From contig NC_058152.1 in assembly GCF_011075055.1 (NCBI RefSeq), forward strand, positions 5,766,001 through 5,830,000: DNA of 64,000 nucleotides. Direction: 5' to 3'. Below the pieces are notes generated by a model, which was not told where the DNA came from, did no database searches, and worked only from the letters and a program-made list of their open reading frames with translations. A program made the translations under genes and the position numbers. How positions within the stretch are numbered: the stretch's first letter is position 1; each line of letters begins with the position of its first letter. This DNA is from Mangifera indica (lineage: Eukaryota; Streptophyta; Magnoliopsida; Sapindales; Anacardiaceae). Positions 23,082-34,214 of the stretch are shown one piece after another.

Positions 23082-24603
23082 CAGCCACCGATTTTTGTAT
23101 TCTTCTTATACTTGGATCGCATGTTACAATGGAGGTGATAACAACAACAATCGTGGTGTACATCTAAGAATACTTCAGTTATTGCTAAATAAGATACCTC
23201 ACCCAAAAAATCCTTCAACTTTGTTAAAACTAACACCATGTGTCATAATCTTTCCTAAGACTGATACCAAAAGCCAATGGGTATATTTAATTATTATTAT
23301 CCAATGCAACAATAATAAATAATTGACTCAGATATCTACCCTTTAAGAAGACAGTGTCAATATAAATGACTGATTGAATATTTTGTTGGAATGCACAGAT
23401 ACTACAACCCAATGTCATGTAAAAGTATTTAAATCATTTTTGCTCATCTGTTAATGTATGTGTCATAGTTTCTGGATTACAACGAACTAAATTGAAACAA
23501 TACTCTAACAACAACATAAACGACTTTTCTGGTGTGCCTCTCAATGATTAAAGTGTCTACTTTCTCGTCTGTCATATTTGTTCATATGATATATCAATTT
23601 TATATCGATTGGTAATATCTGCAATAATCTCTTTTGGTTCATAAACTCGATCAATCAATATAAATCTCATATTTAAAATCTATCCTAAAGTTTGGGCCCT
23701 TGCTTGCCTATAATGAGGTAATATCTAATCTCTAGAACATGTGTGTTGACTATCCATATGACGTAGTTTAAAGCTATCATTTTCTCTCACCCTCATTCCC
23801 TATGCATGCTACTTACATTGTTCATAATGACATTTGACCTCTCATTTGATGGTGTCTGATTTGTGCACTCTAAATTGATATCTCTTCTCAAGAATATCTC
23901 GAGTTATTGCATCAATGACATGTTTTTTATTTGAAAATAATATAACAATTTTTGGAGAATCATTATCGCTTTGCACTCTTGGGCTTCTAAATATAGATGG
24001 CTAATCAGGAAAAAAGTGGTAACCAATGAAATGCATCAATAAGAACATTGCCACCATCAGAATTTGTTTGCGAGAAACTATTTGTACCTCTAATATCTTC
24101 ATTAACATGTGTCTTCTCTTTGAACTTCGATTCCTCGATGAAAATATCATGCATACCTTCTCTTCAAATTCACTCCAATCTAGAAATTTTTTTTCATTGC
24201 TATGAAAAAATTCTTCTACGTTATACAATATATCAACATCAACATCATTTAAGTATGCAAAGTCATCTTTAGAAATTTCTTATTGTAGATTGATTCCAAT
24301 ATTTTAAATCTCTTTTAAACCAATCTCTTGATTTTTTAAATAACTACTCAAATCACCATTTTCTAAACCCTCATTTGCTTGTAGAACCTCATAAGTATCA
24401 TCATTAACTGTAGTTGTTATAAAAACTTGAACACATTCTTTAAAAAGGTTAGACAAATCATTAATAACCTCCACATCTTCATCATTCGAAATTTCAACAG
24501 GGATGTTATTGTCAAGATGTTTTAGTTTCATACTTATTTTAATGTTAAATATCTTTCGATCTATGTTACAGATTGGAGTAAATTTGAAGGGAAGGTTATG
24601 CAT
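23082..24603 (-). pseudogene. MULE (MuDR-type) transposase, left copy, C-terminally deleted
   Basis: Open at 24304-24603 from ATG 24603 (PFKFTPICNIDRKIFNIKI..., the N-terminal region usual before the transposase core), then 24001-24228 (LDWSEFEEKVCMIFSSRN). Downstream, colinear with the right copy, come an FVHKSDT-like zone, a PKEIIADI-type segment (about 23625) and the first catalytic block VIYIDTVFLKGRYL (Asp codon 23356-23358). The copy stops at about 23082, just after the segment matching right-copy 25600-25620. It then jumps to sequence matching 27990 onward, a deletion of about 2.4 kb. Stops and a shift occur. Confidence 0.85.
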
Positions 24604-26470
24604 GATATTTTCGTCGAGGAACTAGAGTTTGAAGAGAAGACACATGTTAATGAAAATATTTAAGGTACAAGTGGTTTCCCATAAACAAATCTTGATTGTG
24701 GGAATGTTCATATTGATGCATTTCATTGGTTACCACATTTTCTTGACTAGTCATCTACATCCAAAAGCCAAAGAATGCAAAGAGATAGTGATTCTTCAAA
24801 AATTGATATATTATTTTCAAGTAAAAAACAGGTCATTGATGTGATAACTTGAGATGCTCTTAAGAAGGGTTATCAGTTTAGAGTTCACAAGTCAGACACA
24901 TCAGATGAAAGGTCATGAACAATGTAAGTGGTGTGCGCAGGCAATAAGGGTAGGAGAAAGTGACAGTATTGAACTACATCGTACAGATAACTAGCACACA
25001 TGTTCTAGCAGTCAGATATTACCTCATCATAGGCAAACGAGGGCTCGAGCTTTAGGGTAAATTTTGAGGATGAGATTTATATTGGTTAATCGAGTTTATC
25101 ATCCAAGGAAGATTATTGCAGACATTGTCGATCAATATAAAATTGATATATCATATGCACAAGTATTGCAGGAGAGAAATTGGACACTTCAATCATTGAA
25201 AGACACACTAGAAGAATCATTTATATTATTGCCAAAGTGTTATTACAATTTAGTTCATTGTAAACTATGACACATACATTAACAGATGAACAGGAACAAT
25301 TTAAATATTTTTACATGACATTGGGTTATAGTATCCGTGTATTCCAATAACATATTCGACCAATCATTTATATTAATGCTACCATCTTAAAGTATAGATA
25401 TCTGGGTCAATTATCTATCACTGTTGTATTAGATGGTAATAATCAAATATGCCCATTGGCTTTTGGCTTTGATCCCAAGGAAAATCATGACATGTTAGAT
25501 CGATATATTAGTATATTTTTTGCAATAGGTGAAGTATTCCTAGTGTACACCATGGTTGTTGTTCCCATTACTTCTATTATAGCATGTGATCCAAGTACAA
25601 GAAAAATGCAAAAGTCGCATGAATATATTGGAAAACAACTAAGGCATACACAAGTATGAATTTCGAGAAATAATGAAGTCATTGACCCGTATGCACCCTA
25701 ATGCAACAACATACTCGTGTGAGGTAGGTTTTGATCAGTAGGCAAAGACATTTTTCAGGGTATAGGTACAATATAATGATTACCAATATCGCTAAGTCGT
25801 TTAATGCACTTGTTAGATATGCTCAAGGTTTATCTATTACTATGCTTATCGAGTTCATCAGAAATACATTACAGTAATGATTTTATGAAAAGAGAGATCA
25901 TACAAGTAAGTACATATTCAATATTATAACATATTATAAATGTATTTATGTATACTTATATTTAATTACTTACCATATATGTTTGTATTTATATGATTTG
26001 CAAATACTTGCATCACTCTATTGACACCTTAGGTAGAGGAAAAGATTGTCAAACGTATGCGAAAGTCTTCAAACTTGGAGATGCGTCATGTTACATCTAA
26101 ATGGTATGAGATTCTTGGTAGTGGCCAATACGATGGTGTAGTTAATCTTATGGAGTGGACATGTACATATAAAAAATTTCAACTATCACAGTTCCCTGCA
26201 TGCATACCATTGCCATTGCTCGACACATTTGTGTTCAATAGGTGCATCCATATTGCAACACCGCATTTTATCATATAGTTTACGCAGAGGCTATCAATTT
26301 ATTGGGAGATCAATTAGATTAGATCTGTCTAGAGGAGGCAAGCATTATCCATCTATCGTTTGTCCATCATCATCACGCAGGATGTTCAACAAATGAAAAC
26401 AGACATCCTTCACAAAGAGAGGTTGTTAAACAACTTATTTGTAGCTAATGTCACAAACCTAGACATACGA
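24567..26470 (+). pseudogene. MULE (MuDR-type) transposase, right copy, N-terminally truncated
   Basis: Homology to the left copy begins at about 24567 (DWSKFEGKVMHDIF). Then follow the core entry (RVYHPRKIIADIVDQYKIDI, 25090), the first catalytic block PIIYINATILKYRYLGQL (25360) and ITVVLDGNNQICPLAFGF (25410-25470). A MTSLFLEI-equivalent zone comes after frame slips, then EKIVKRMRKSSNLEMRH. A SWIM-like finger region WTCTYKKFQLSQFPC with a later HIATPH follows at about 26150-26270. The usual first catalytic Asp is Asn here (codon 25375-25377). Several stops lie at 24840-25060 and 25268-25330. No intact transposase exists. Confidence 0.87.
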
Positions 26471-26574
26471 GACAGAATTACAAGAGTCTTGTTCTGATTC
26501 TTAGTTTTGTACCATCAAGTTCAGGAAGTAAAAAGAAAAATAAAAGATAACTGCACTTATAATTATACTCGTTC

Positions 26575-26765
26575 ATTTTGATATAAAAGTTGTGATTATA
26601 CTTGTTACTTTAAATATAAAGTTTGCAATTGTAATATATTTTAATATAAAAATTGTGATTGTAGTTGTTACTTTATATATAAAGTTTGTTATTGTAATAT
26701 ATTATCTTTAAAACTTGTGATTATACTTGTTAATGTATCTATAAAATTTCGACTTGTAATCGCTA
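26575..26765. repeat. Tandem repeat, period about 63 bp, three units
   Basis: Units carry TTGTGATTATACTTGTTA-like words near 26588, 26650 and 26713, separated by TATAAAGTTTG.AATTGTAATATATT. AT-rich, directly 3' of the MULE transposase. Confidence 0.8.
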
Positions 26766-28130
26766 TATATGTCAATATTAATTTCATATATCCATTTTTA
26801 GTCCTTTTTTATTCATTATATTTATCGCTTATAGTAATTATATAAATGAACAAACATATATACATATTAATGCATAAAACATATGAATGAATAAACATAT
26901 ATGCATATACAAACGCTCATAATATAATGGTCAATCAATATCCTGAAAAAATATTTGTGTGCCTAAGCACATGCATATGCGTAACAAGTCCTCGACCTTA
27001 AAGATAACGATTGATCAAATGCTAAGCACTCGATATATCATAACATGAACACACCACAATTACCTGATACGGGTGCTTGTTATAGTATATCCACCACCCT
27101 ATGCAATGCAAATAGATTGTCTCATAGAGTACGACCCACATAAGACCAAAATGATATCTCAGCTAGTAAATGTGGTATCATCGACGCATATCCTAACATC
27201 CTCCGACTAAATATCTCTAGGTCAACAATAAAACTCTGTGACGAGTAGTAAACTGTAATCTTTCACTCTTTCAAATCTAGGATGTCTACTACCCAATGTG
27301 CATTATTGAAGTTTATAAAGATAAAAATCTATACACATTGACAAAATATATATATTAGACCTTACATCAGTAATCCTTGCAAAGTAATTGAGAATCGAAT
27401 ATGAACCTCATCCACTACACCCTAGGGTTGCAAATGTAAGTCAGATAGACAATTTATATCCATTAGTCGTGTGAAGAACAAAGGAAACTGGTAGTTATAC
27501 TGATCTTTCATTTATGCGGCATACTCATAAGGGATGTGTGCAACAAAATAAGTCAAAACTGTCTTCTAGTTCTAATGGACCTTTATAGTAACATCATGTT
27601 ATCATCAACGTAATAATCCCAAAAATGAATCTATGTAATGTAAAAATAGATAATATAACATTATCATGCACTTGAACGATATTCTATATTTAAAAACAAA
27701 ATTAATTGACTAAGTGAACACCATTCAAATGTGTCTATGACTATATCCCAGAAGACAATTTTGATCTTCATCTCTATGTCATATACCTCCAGTTTCTCAA
27801 ACAGATTTGGTTCTACATACTATTTCTTAAAAAAATTTTCACGCTCAATACTTGATAATGACACAACCGGTCTTGTCGGTTGAATTTGTAGTTTCAACAG
27901 ATTCATGTATAGATTACGAATGAGTGGTCCCTTCGTAACTGTGAGATTTTCAAATTTATTTCAATACGTTTTATAAGGCAAAAGTCGTAATCAGAGAATC
28001 TGTAAGTGAGATCAGGTCAACTATATCAAATTTCTAAATCGAATGGGGTTAAATATATGAAATCGGTAAATAAATAATATTCTTTTCAATCATACTATAA
28101 GATACAATGAAAACATTTATGAAATTTGTA
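26766..28130 (-). other. Right-copy-only segment between transposase and DUF1985-type gene
   Basis: Missing from the left copy by deletion. By position it should hold the C-terminal part of the minus-strand gene, the place for a Ulp1-like protease domain in related MULEs. The minus strand has short uninterrupted stretches (for example ERENFFKK and VEPNLFEKLEVYDIEMKIKIVFWD near 27730-27860) but many stops. I could not identify a His/Asp/Cys protease signature. Confidence 0.45.
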
Positions 28131-28139
28131 TATCTAAAC

Positions 28140-31100
28140 TATCTCTCCCTGTGTGAAAAGTTGAACTATATCGTCAATCAACTCATCATCCTGAAAGGCA
28201 ACATCAATCATCCCTTACTTGGTGTGTTGAGATAAACCAATTAGATATCCTATTTTAACAACAGATAAAAGGTAAATGATAATTTGTATTAACAAAATTA
28301 ACAATTTTTATTAGTTAATTTAACAATTTACCTCAACCATCATAGATAGTGATAATGGGGAATCCTTATAGGGTGATCTATCATCTTCGCTGACATCCTA
28401 TAAAAATATAATATTTTATATTGGTTAATCAAAGTGTTTAACAAAAATTACAAAGTATACAGTTAACATGTACGTACCTTTAATGTCGGAACAAATGTCA
28501 ATATAAGATCCCCCTCGATATGACCTCCTCAACACCAAGACACTATGAAAATATTGACAATAACGAGTTTACAAGGAATCAGTAGTTGAATGTGTAATTG
28601 AGATATAATATTAATAAACAACTTTATACTTACCAGAATCATCATAGAATATGTCAATAGGGAAACCTCATAAGGTGATTCATCATTGCTAACATCTTGT
28701 AACAATATTAACATTTTATATTGGTTAATCAAGGAGTTACGTAACAGAGATTACAAGGTCTATAGTCAATATTATATATACCTCTATTGTCAGAACAAAT
28801 GTCAATATGGGATCCCCTTCGATGTAGCCTCATAAAAACTAAGACATTGTCATAATATCGACAATAACGAGTTAACAGGGAATCAATAAACGAATATTGA
28901 ATTGGGATATAAAATTTACAAACGACGTTATAATTATCTGAACCATTATCGAAGGTGTCAATGAGGAAACCTCATGAGATGATCTATCATTGCCCATATC
29001 AAAAATTAACATAGGATCCTCCCTGGATGGTCCCTTATCAAAAAACTGACGTTGTAACAATATCAATAATCACGAGTTAATATAATACTAAAAATATTTC
29101 TGAAATATCATTTTCAGTATACTCAAAAAGTTTATCACTTACCTCAACAATAAGTGTAGATGGGAATGTCAAACCCCCTATCAATACTCTGTCATCATCA
29201 TCACAAGGAGACTGTAACAATATATACAATTACATGTTTGAATATTTAAATAACTGAAATATCTGGTATATTTTAACTTTCTTATTTGTCCGACAGTATC
29301 TGTGTGAAGATGAGATTATGTCTCCACTGTACAAGTCATCATGTCCCCCATACGACTTATCTTATCCTCCATATTAGTCAATCGATCTAAGATAAGATTG
29401 TCCCATCTAGCCAATGCAACATCAAAGTAATGAATGGAAAAATCATGTCCAATGACGAGGTAATCGTTTGATGTTTACTCAGTGTTAGGGGCACAATAAA
29501 GGGTTTTGGTGATATACGCTTGCCTACAAGGGTTATAACAAGGGTATTGTAACACTCTTCTCTAGAAGTACTACCCATCAAAAAAGAAATGTTACGAACT
29601 AATATCTGAAGCGTCTATTTTTTTCTTTTAAAATACTTTAAAATAAACGTATCACTAAAAGTATTTAAAAAGTATTCTAAGAAAACTGAAAATCTGGAAA
29701 CGAACAAAAGACGTATATACTCATATGAAAACTCATATAAAAATATCTAAAAACAAGGAGTAATCAATACGACTATACAATCATCTCAAAAAGGTCAAAA
29801 GTCGATAAGAACATGTCACTGTATGCATGTAATATAAACCAAAGATAGTCTACTCTAGCCGGATCTATCTTCGCTGACCTGACCCTGCCTCGTAGCTACC
29901 TCGATCACCTATACCTGCAATCAGAAAAGAAAAGGAAGTGAGAGATAAGAACACTCAATAAGGGGAAAGAATTAAGTAAACTATCTCCTTTCCTGTTCTA
30001 ACTCACTCTCGAAACTCAACCTCACTCATAACCCCCATAAGAACTCGAGGGGATAATCTAGTTTATGTTTTACTATTTAGGTCATACTTTGTCTCATCTG
30101 GTGTCTATTTGATACTTTTTGAAAGTTGACTATAAGGATTTGACACTTTTCTAAGCTCGAGCTCTCTTCCTTTCTCTCACTACACCATTTCTGAATCTGA
30201 TTTGAGCTCTACTACAAACATGCTCTACTGCAAGCGGACCCTACTGCGGGTCTATGTCCTACTACGGACATGCCCTACTGCTGGCCCCTCATAGTTTTGT
30301 AGCATGCATGTGTGTCTTATATCTTACTAATCTTGCTTCCATCTAAATCTATTCATAACTCACTAGACCATACTCTTAGGATGACCCCTGAATCTTGAGC
30401 CTCAAATTTCGTTTCTTGTTTTTCTTTCTTTTCTTCTTCTTTTCTTTTTCTCTCCTTTCTTTCCTTTCCTTTCCTTTCTTTTCTTTCTTTTCCCTTCTTT
30501 TCTTTCTTTCTTCCTTTCCTTTTTCTCCTTTTTTCTTTCTTTCTTTCTTTCCAAAAACTGCGAAATACTGTTTACAAAACAATTATTTGGCAGGGCAACC
30601 TTCTTTTTCATACAATTTAACAGTCCAAACGGTTTTTAATTCATACAAGCTATATATCGTTGAAAAGAGGATTCAAAGATCTTTCCAACAAGCTATAATT
30701 ACACTCATAATTCAATAGATAAGATAGTCAAAACATGAGATGCAATCAGTGACAAAAACTGTCTCCTCTGTTTATTTGGTAAAGCAGTCCTTATGGTTTA
30801 TACAATATTTAATAGTCCAAATTATCCCAATTCATACAAGCTATATATCCCTAAAAAGAGTATTCAAAGAGATTTCCAAAAAGATATAATAGCACTCATA
30901 ACTCATTAGATAAGACAGTTAAAACGTGAGATAAAATCAGTGGCAAAAACTGTCTTCTCTGTTTATTTGGTAAAACAGTCCTTGTGGTTCATACAATATT
31001 TATCAGTCCGAATGATTTCTAATTCATACAAGCTATATATAATTGAAAATAGGGTTCAAAGAGCTTTCCAAAAAGCTATAATATGATTCATAAGATAAGA

Positions 31101-32700
31101 CAGCCAAAACATGGGACGAACTCAGTGGCAAAACTGTAAATATTGTCCAACTCTCTGTCATCAACAAAATCACACATATAGACACCCCAAATGGCAAAAC
31201 AACATTTATCAACTTCAAAATCATCATTTATAACATAGATCCAAGGAACCAAAAGCCTAAAACATGCAACATATCAAGGATGATACTCTTTACCTTATTT
31301 CAAACCAATTTTTTGCAAGTTGGTTTCATTTTCCTTATCTTGCTTTCTTTATCACCAAAATCACCTTAAATCAACACCAAAGCATACTAACATATTCATA
31401 TAACATGTATCCAATACATATATAAACATAGGTAAAGGAAAAAGGAAGAGATCTTTTGGTTACCAAATCTTCCAAAATGCTTCCTTTTCTTTTCTTTCCT
31501 TACTTGTCTTTCAAAACTCCTTCAAATCCTTCCTTTTTCTTCAAAAAAAACAAAGAAAAAGCATGAAGAAGGCTGGTTGCTGGATGAGGTGGAGAAGATA
31601 ATGAAAAAAGGATAAAAGTTGTCTTTTTGACTTTTCTCTCTCTTCATATAATCCTTATCTCTTTTTCTTTTTCTTTTCTCTTTTCTTTCTTTTTTTTTTT
31701 TTAAATTTATTTATATGTATATATATATATAAACACACACACATGCATGTGAACATATATATTTAAAATTGGAAATATCTCAAAATATGGTCAAAAGACA
31801 TAAATACCCCTAAAACGCACTTGAGGGTATTATAGGCATCGACAGAAATGGACTCGATGACAGGAGGCTAAACAAGATCCTCGATATCAAGTGGATCAAC
31901 AATCAGAGAAGCAATGTCAAGAGGACCCAATGATGTTTCTCCTAACAGTGATTGGGGTGATGTCAATGAAGAAGACTGGGTATCCAACATCCTTGTGTAT
32001 TGGACAATGTCATCAAACAAAAATTTATAGGATCATGTTAATTTTCTACTAGTTTTATCTCCGATGAAAATAGTTAAGATAACATCCCATCCCAGGATAT
32101 CTTTCGTATGTCATCTCAACATCTGAATAGATCTTGAAACTGACAAAATATCCACCTGTCAATGTAACGTGTCCAGTGTTTCATATATCCAAAACTGTAA
32201 TTTTAACTTAAATCGATTACTCTATAAAATTATAATAGTATTAAATCAATTCAATTTTAATCACAATTACCTAGAATGCTAGAAGGAATCTCATGATACT
32301 ATATTGTTTTATAAGGGTTTCCTTCTTCTTTACAAGGTCAAAATTCATAGAAATTCAAGAGACATTATCACAAATCAATCGATATGTCATCTGCCACACT
32401 TGTACTTCGTATGGGTATGCATTGAACCCATCAAGATGATCAGCTAATTATAATATCTTTTAATGGATTGTTTTCTTCAAATCACTTCGTAATAACCCAA
32501 TGTGAAGATAAAACAATAGTACCAACTTTACTGTATTAGTGTCATCCTCCCCCCATGGCCTCTGCTAGAAAAAATACCTTAGATCAGCATATATAATTGA
32601 CTTACACTTATGAAAATATGTCTAATGGATTTGATCTATGGCCTTTGATAGAATATATATTTCAATATTCAACATATGATTGAATCGAAGACCTGTCATA
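28140..32700 (-). pseudogene. DUF1985-type gene of the right MULE copy, interrupted by solo LTR no. 2
   Basis: Inverted homologue of 20440-22920. The 5' part at 32060-32700 matches the WFWINKVDVRF...DLRKTIP and LDTLHRLVDILP segments. The Ser-rich part is at 31850-32010 and continues beyond the solo LTR at 29400-29547. The three exon-like units lie at about 28345, 28650 and 28955. A local tandem duplication of about 60 bp (AACCTCNTGTCA...CGAAACCA words) sits at 32720-32810. The gene is disrupted by stops and by the insertion. Confidence 0.7.
29548..31834. mobile_element. Solo LTR no. 2 (2287 bp), reverse orientation
   Basis: Reverse-complement relative of the solo LTR at 737-3027 along its whole length, including the tandem units and the polypyrimidine run at 30420-30545. 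It starts TGTAACACTC. It ends GGGTATTATA, where the usual CA tip is mutated to TA. The flanking 5-mers GGTAT (29543-29547) and GGCAT (31835-31839) differ by one transition, consistent with an aged target duplication. It inserted into the right-copy DUF1985-type gene. Confidence 0.92.
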
Positions 32701-32779
32701 ATGGCAACTTATACGAACTGAACCTCTTGTCACTCTCATTAACTCGAAACCATAACTCATATGGGCTAAACCTCATGTC

Positions 32780-33175
32780 AACCTCATTAACTTGAAACCA
32801 CAACTCATACGAGAGAATTCGTGTGTCAACAAATTTTTCAAAATTAGAATTCCTCCCCACTACACAATTCGCTGTTTGAAAACTAGCATTTTGGCCTTCA
32901 ACCACACGAACACACGTGGTCTAAAAAGTTTGAAAAATGTACAAAACCTTTCCGTCTCCATGAAATCTCACCACTCGAATTCATGTGGTGAGATTTTCAT
33001 TCGTGTAGTGACTGTTGATTTCATGTGGTCATATTTCACCTCCCAAACTTCTTTTTTCAAATACATTTTTATCAACAATTAACTCTACAATTAATCTAAC
33101 AAAAAACTCTAATAAAATTGATTCAAATCAACAACAAATCAAACAATTTTATTAAATCTTTCAATAATATTTAAC
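32780..33175. repeat. Right terminal arm of the inverted MULE structure
   Basis: Inverted match to 19560-19900, including CATTTTGGCC, ATGAAATCTCACCA and the stretch GATTTGTTGTTGATT. Homology stops at about 33175, short of any recognisable terminus. Confidence 0.8.
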
Positions 33176-33772
33176 TCCGACAGATAAAATGAATTTCTAT
33201 CAAGGTCCACACCAAGAACATCGACAAACAAACTGCAACAACCTCTTTGATTTGACACCTCTTTTTTATTTTTTTGGGTACATGCAATTGTTTATTGCTT
33301 CACTAGTTTCTTTTATAACTTGTTGAAAATAAAAAATAACAAAAATAATAAAGACAGAAAAGGAAAAAAAGAAAGAGGATATTAAAAAAAAGAGTATCAT
33401 TATGTAAAAAAAAATTATTATTATGTAATTGGATAGATTAAAATTAGAAATAAAATAATATTTAATTTATAATAATATATTATTATTTGTATAAAAAAAA
33501 TTATATATATTATTTATGTACATAGTTAAGAAAAAAAAAAGTGAGAGGAAAAGAAATGGAACAACAAGAAAAAGAGATGACAACTAGAAGGTAAAGACCA
33601 AATAACAGAACCGAGCAAAGTTGAGTTTGAGGAGAATATTAGTATATGTGGGACAGAACTGAGATTCTACAATTCTACACAGTCCAGTTATTCTGTTGAC
33701 ACATGAAGGACCCAAGTGTATTGTGATCAAACAAGAAGGAGCGATCGAAACTTTATAATCTTGGCCTAAAAA

Positions 33773-33778
33773 GGCCCA
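33773..33778. promoter_or_regulatory. Site II-type GGCCCA element
   Basis: GGCCCA lies just before a CATATAT core and 45 bases before a telo-box, a pairing frequent in promoters of plant housekeeping and growth genes. Function is inferred from motif and spacing only. Confidence 0.5.
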
Positions 33779-33818
33779 TATATCTCTCTCCTCTTCTGTC
33801 TTTCGTCTTTCTTCAAAA

Positions 33819-33827
33819 TTAGGGTTT
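33819..33827. promoter_or_regulatory. Telo-box (TTAGGGTTT)
   Basis: TTAGGGTTT lies in the probable leader of MED18, downstream of the GGCCCA site. The motif is typical near plant transcription starts. Confidence 0.5.
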
Positions 33828-34214
33828 AATCTTGGATTTTTTTTCTTAATGTTGAGTGAACTTGTAGCTCGTCAGTTTCTCTATATTGCATTCTACCCAT
33901 CCTTCTTTGCTTCCCACTTGTTCCTCACATTTTTGCAACCCTACCCAATTGTTCCACCTCACATGGAGTAGTGATCCTCTATGTTTGCCCCCACCCTTCT
34001 TTTTGTACACCTTGGTTCCTAAAATATGTGCTGAGCCAAAAATGAGGATGAGTCTTAGTGAAAACCCACTATTTTATTTCCTTCTTATTGGTTGTATTTC
34101 TTTTGTTTAATTTCAGTTGCTTGATAAATACTTTTGCTCAAAAATTCCTTTGTCATTTGCAATTCAAGTTATATATTCATCAAAAACTTTTCAGATGAAC
34201 TAAAGTTTATTTTG

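Larger units (their letters stand above)
19560..33175. mobile_element. Inverted pair of two-gene MULEs forming a 13.6-kb foldback structure
   Basis: Two diverged copies of one Mutator-like element in opposite orientation. Left copy: a DUF1985-type gene on + (20190-22925), then the transposase on - (23082-24603). Right copy: the transposase on + (24567-26470), then a long stretch and the DUF1985-type gene on - (ending near 32700). The outer ends 19560-20000 and 32780-33175 pair as inverted repeats. The copies meet head to head at about 24567-24603. The left copy has a roughly 2.4-kb deletion at 23082 relative to the right. The right copy has a roughly 500-bp deletion in the DUF1985 5' part and a solo LTR at 29548-31834. 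Confidence 0.85.
33176..34214 (+). other. MED18 upstream region and likely 5' UTR
   Basis: 33240-33560 is AT-rich without a gene. From about 33700 it looks like a promoter and leader: GGCCTAAAAAGGCCCATATATC, with a TATA-like core, then a CT-rich stretch and TTAGGGTTT. No upstream coding exon could be supported: the MED18 protein starts at 34215 by comparison with the plant family. An open frame at 33886-34110 has no recognisable product. Confidence 0.6.

Noticed and set aside
30376..30718. Lys/Glu-rich and Phe/Ser-rich frames on both strands
   Set aside because: Translation of a polypurine/polypyrimidine run inside solo LTR no. 2.
33886..34110. Open frame upstream of MED18 as an extra N-terminal exon
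   Set aside because: The MED18 family N-terminus (MECIVQG) is already present at 34215; the upstream frame has no similarity and is likely leader.
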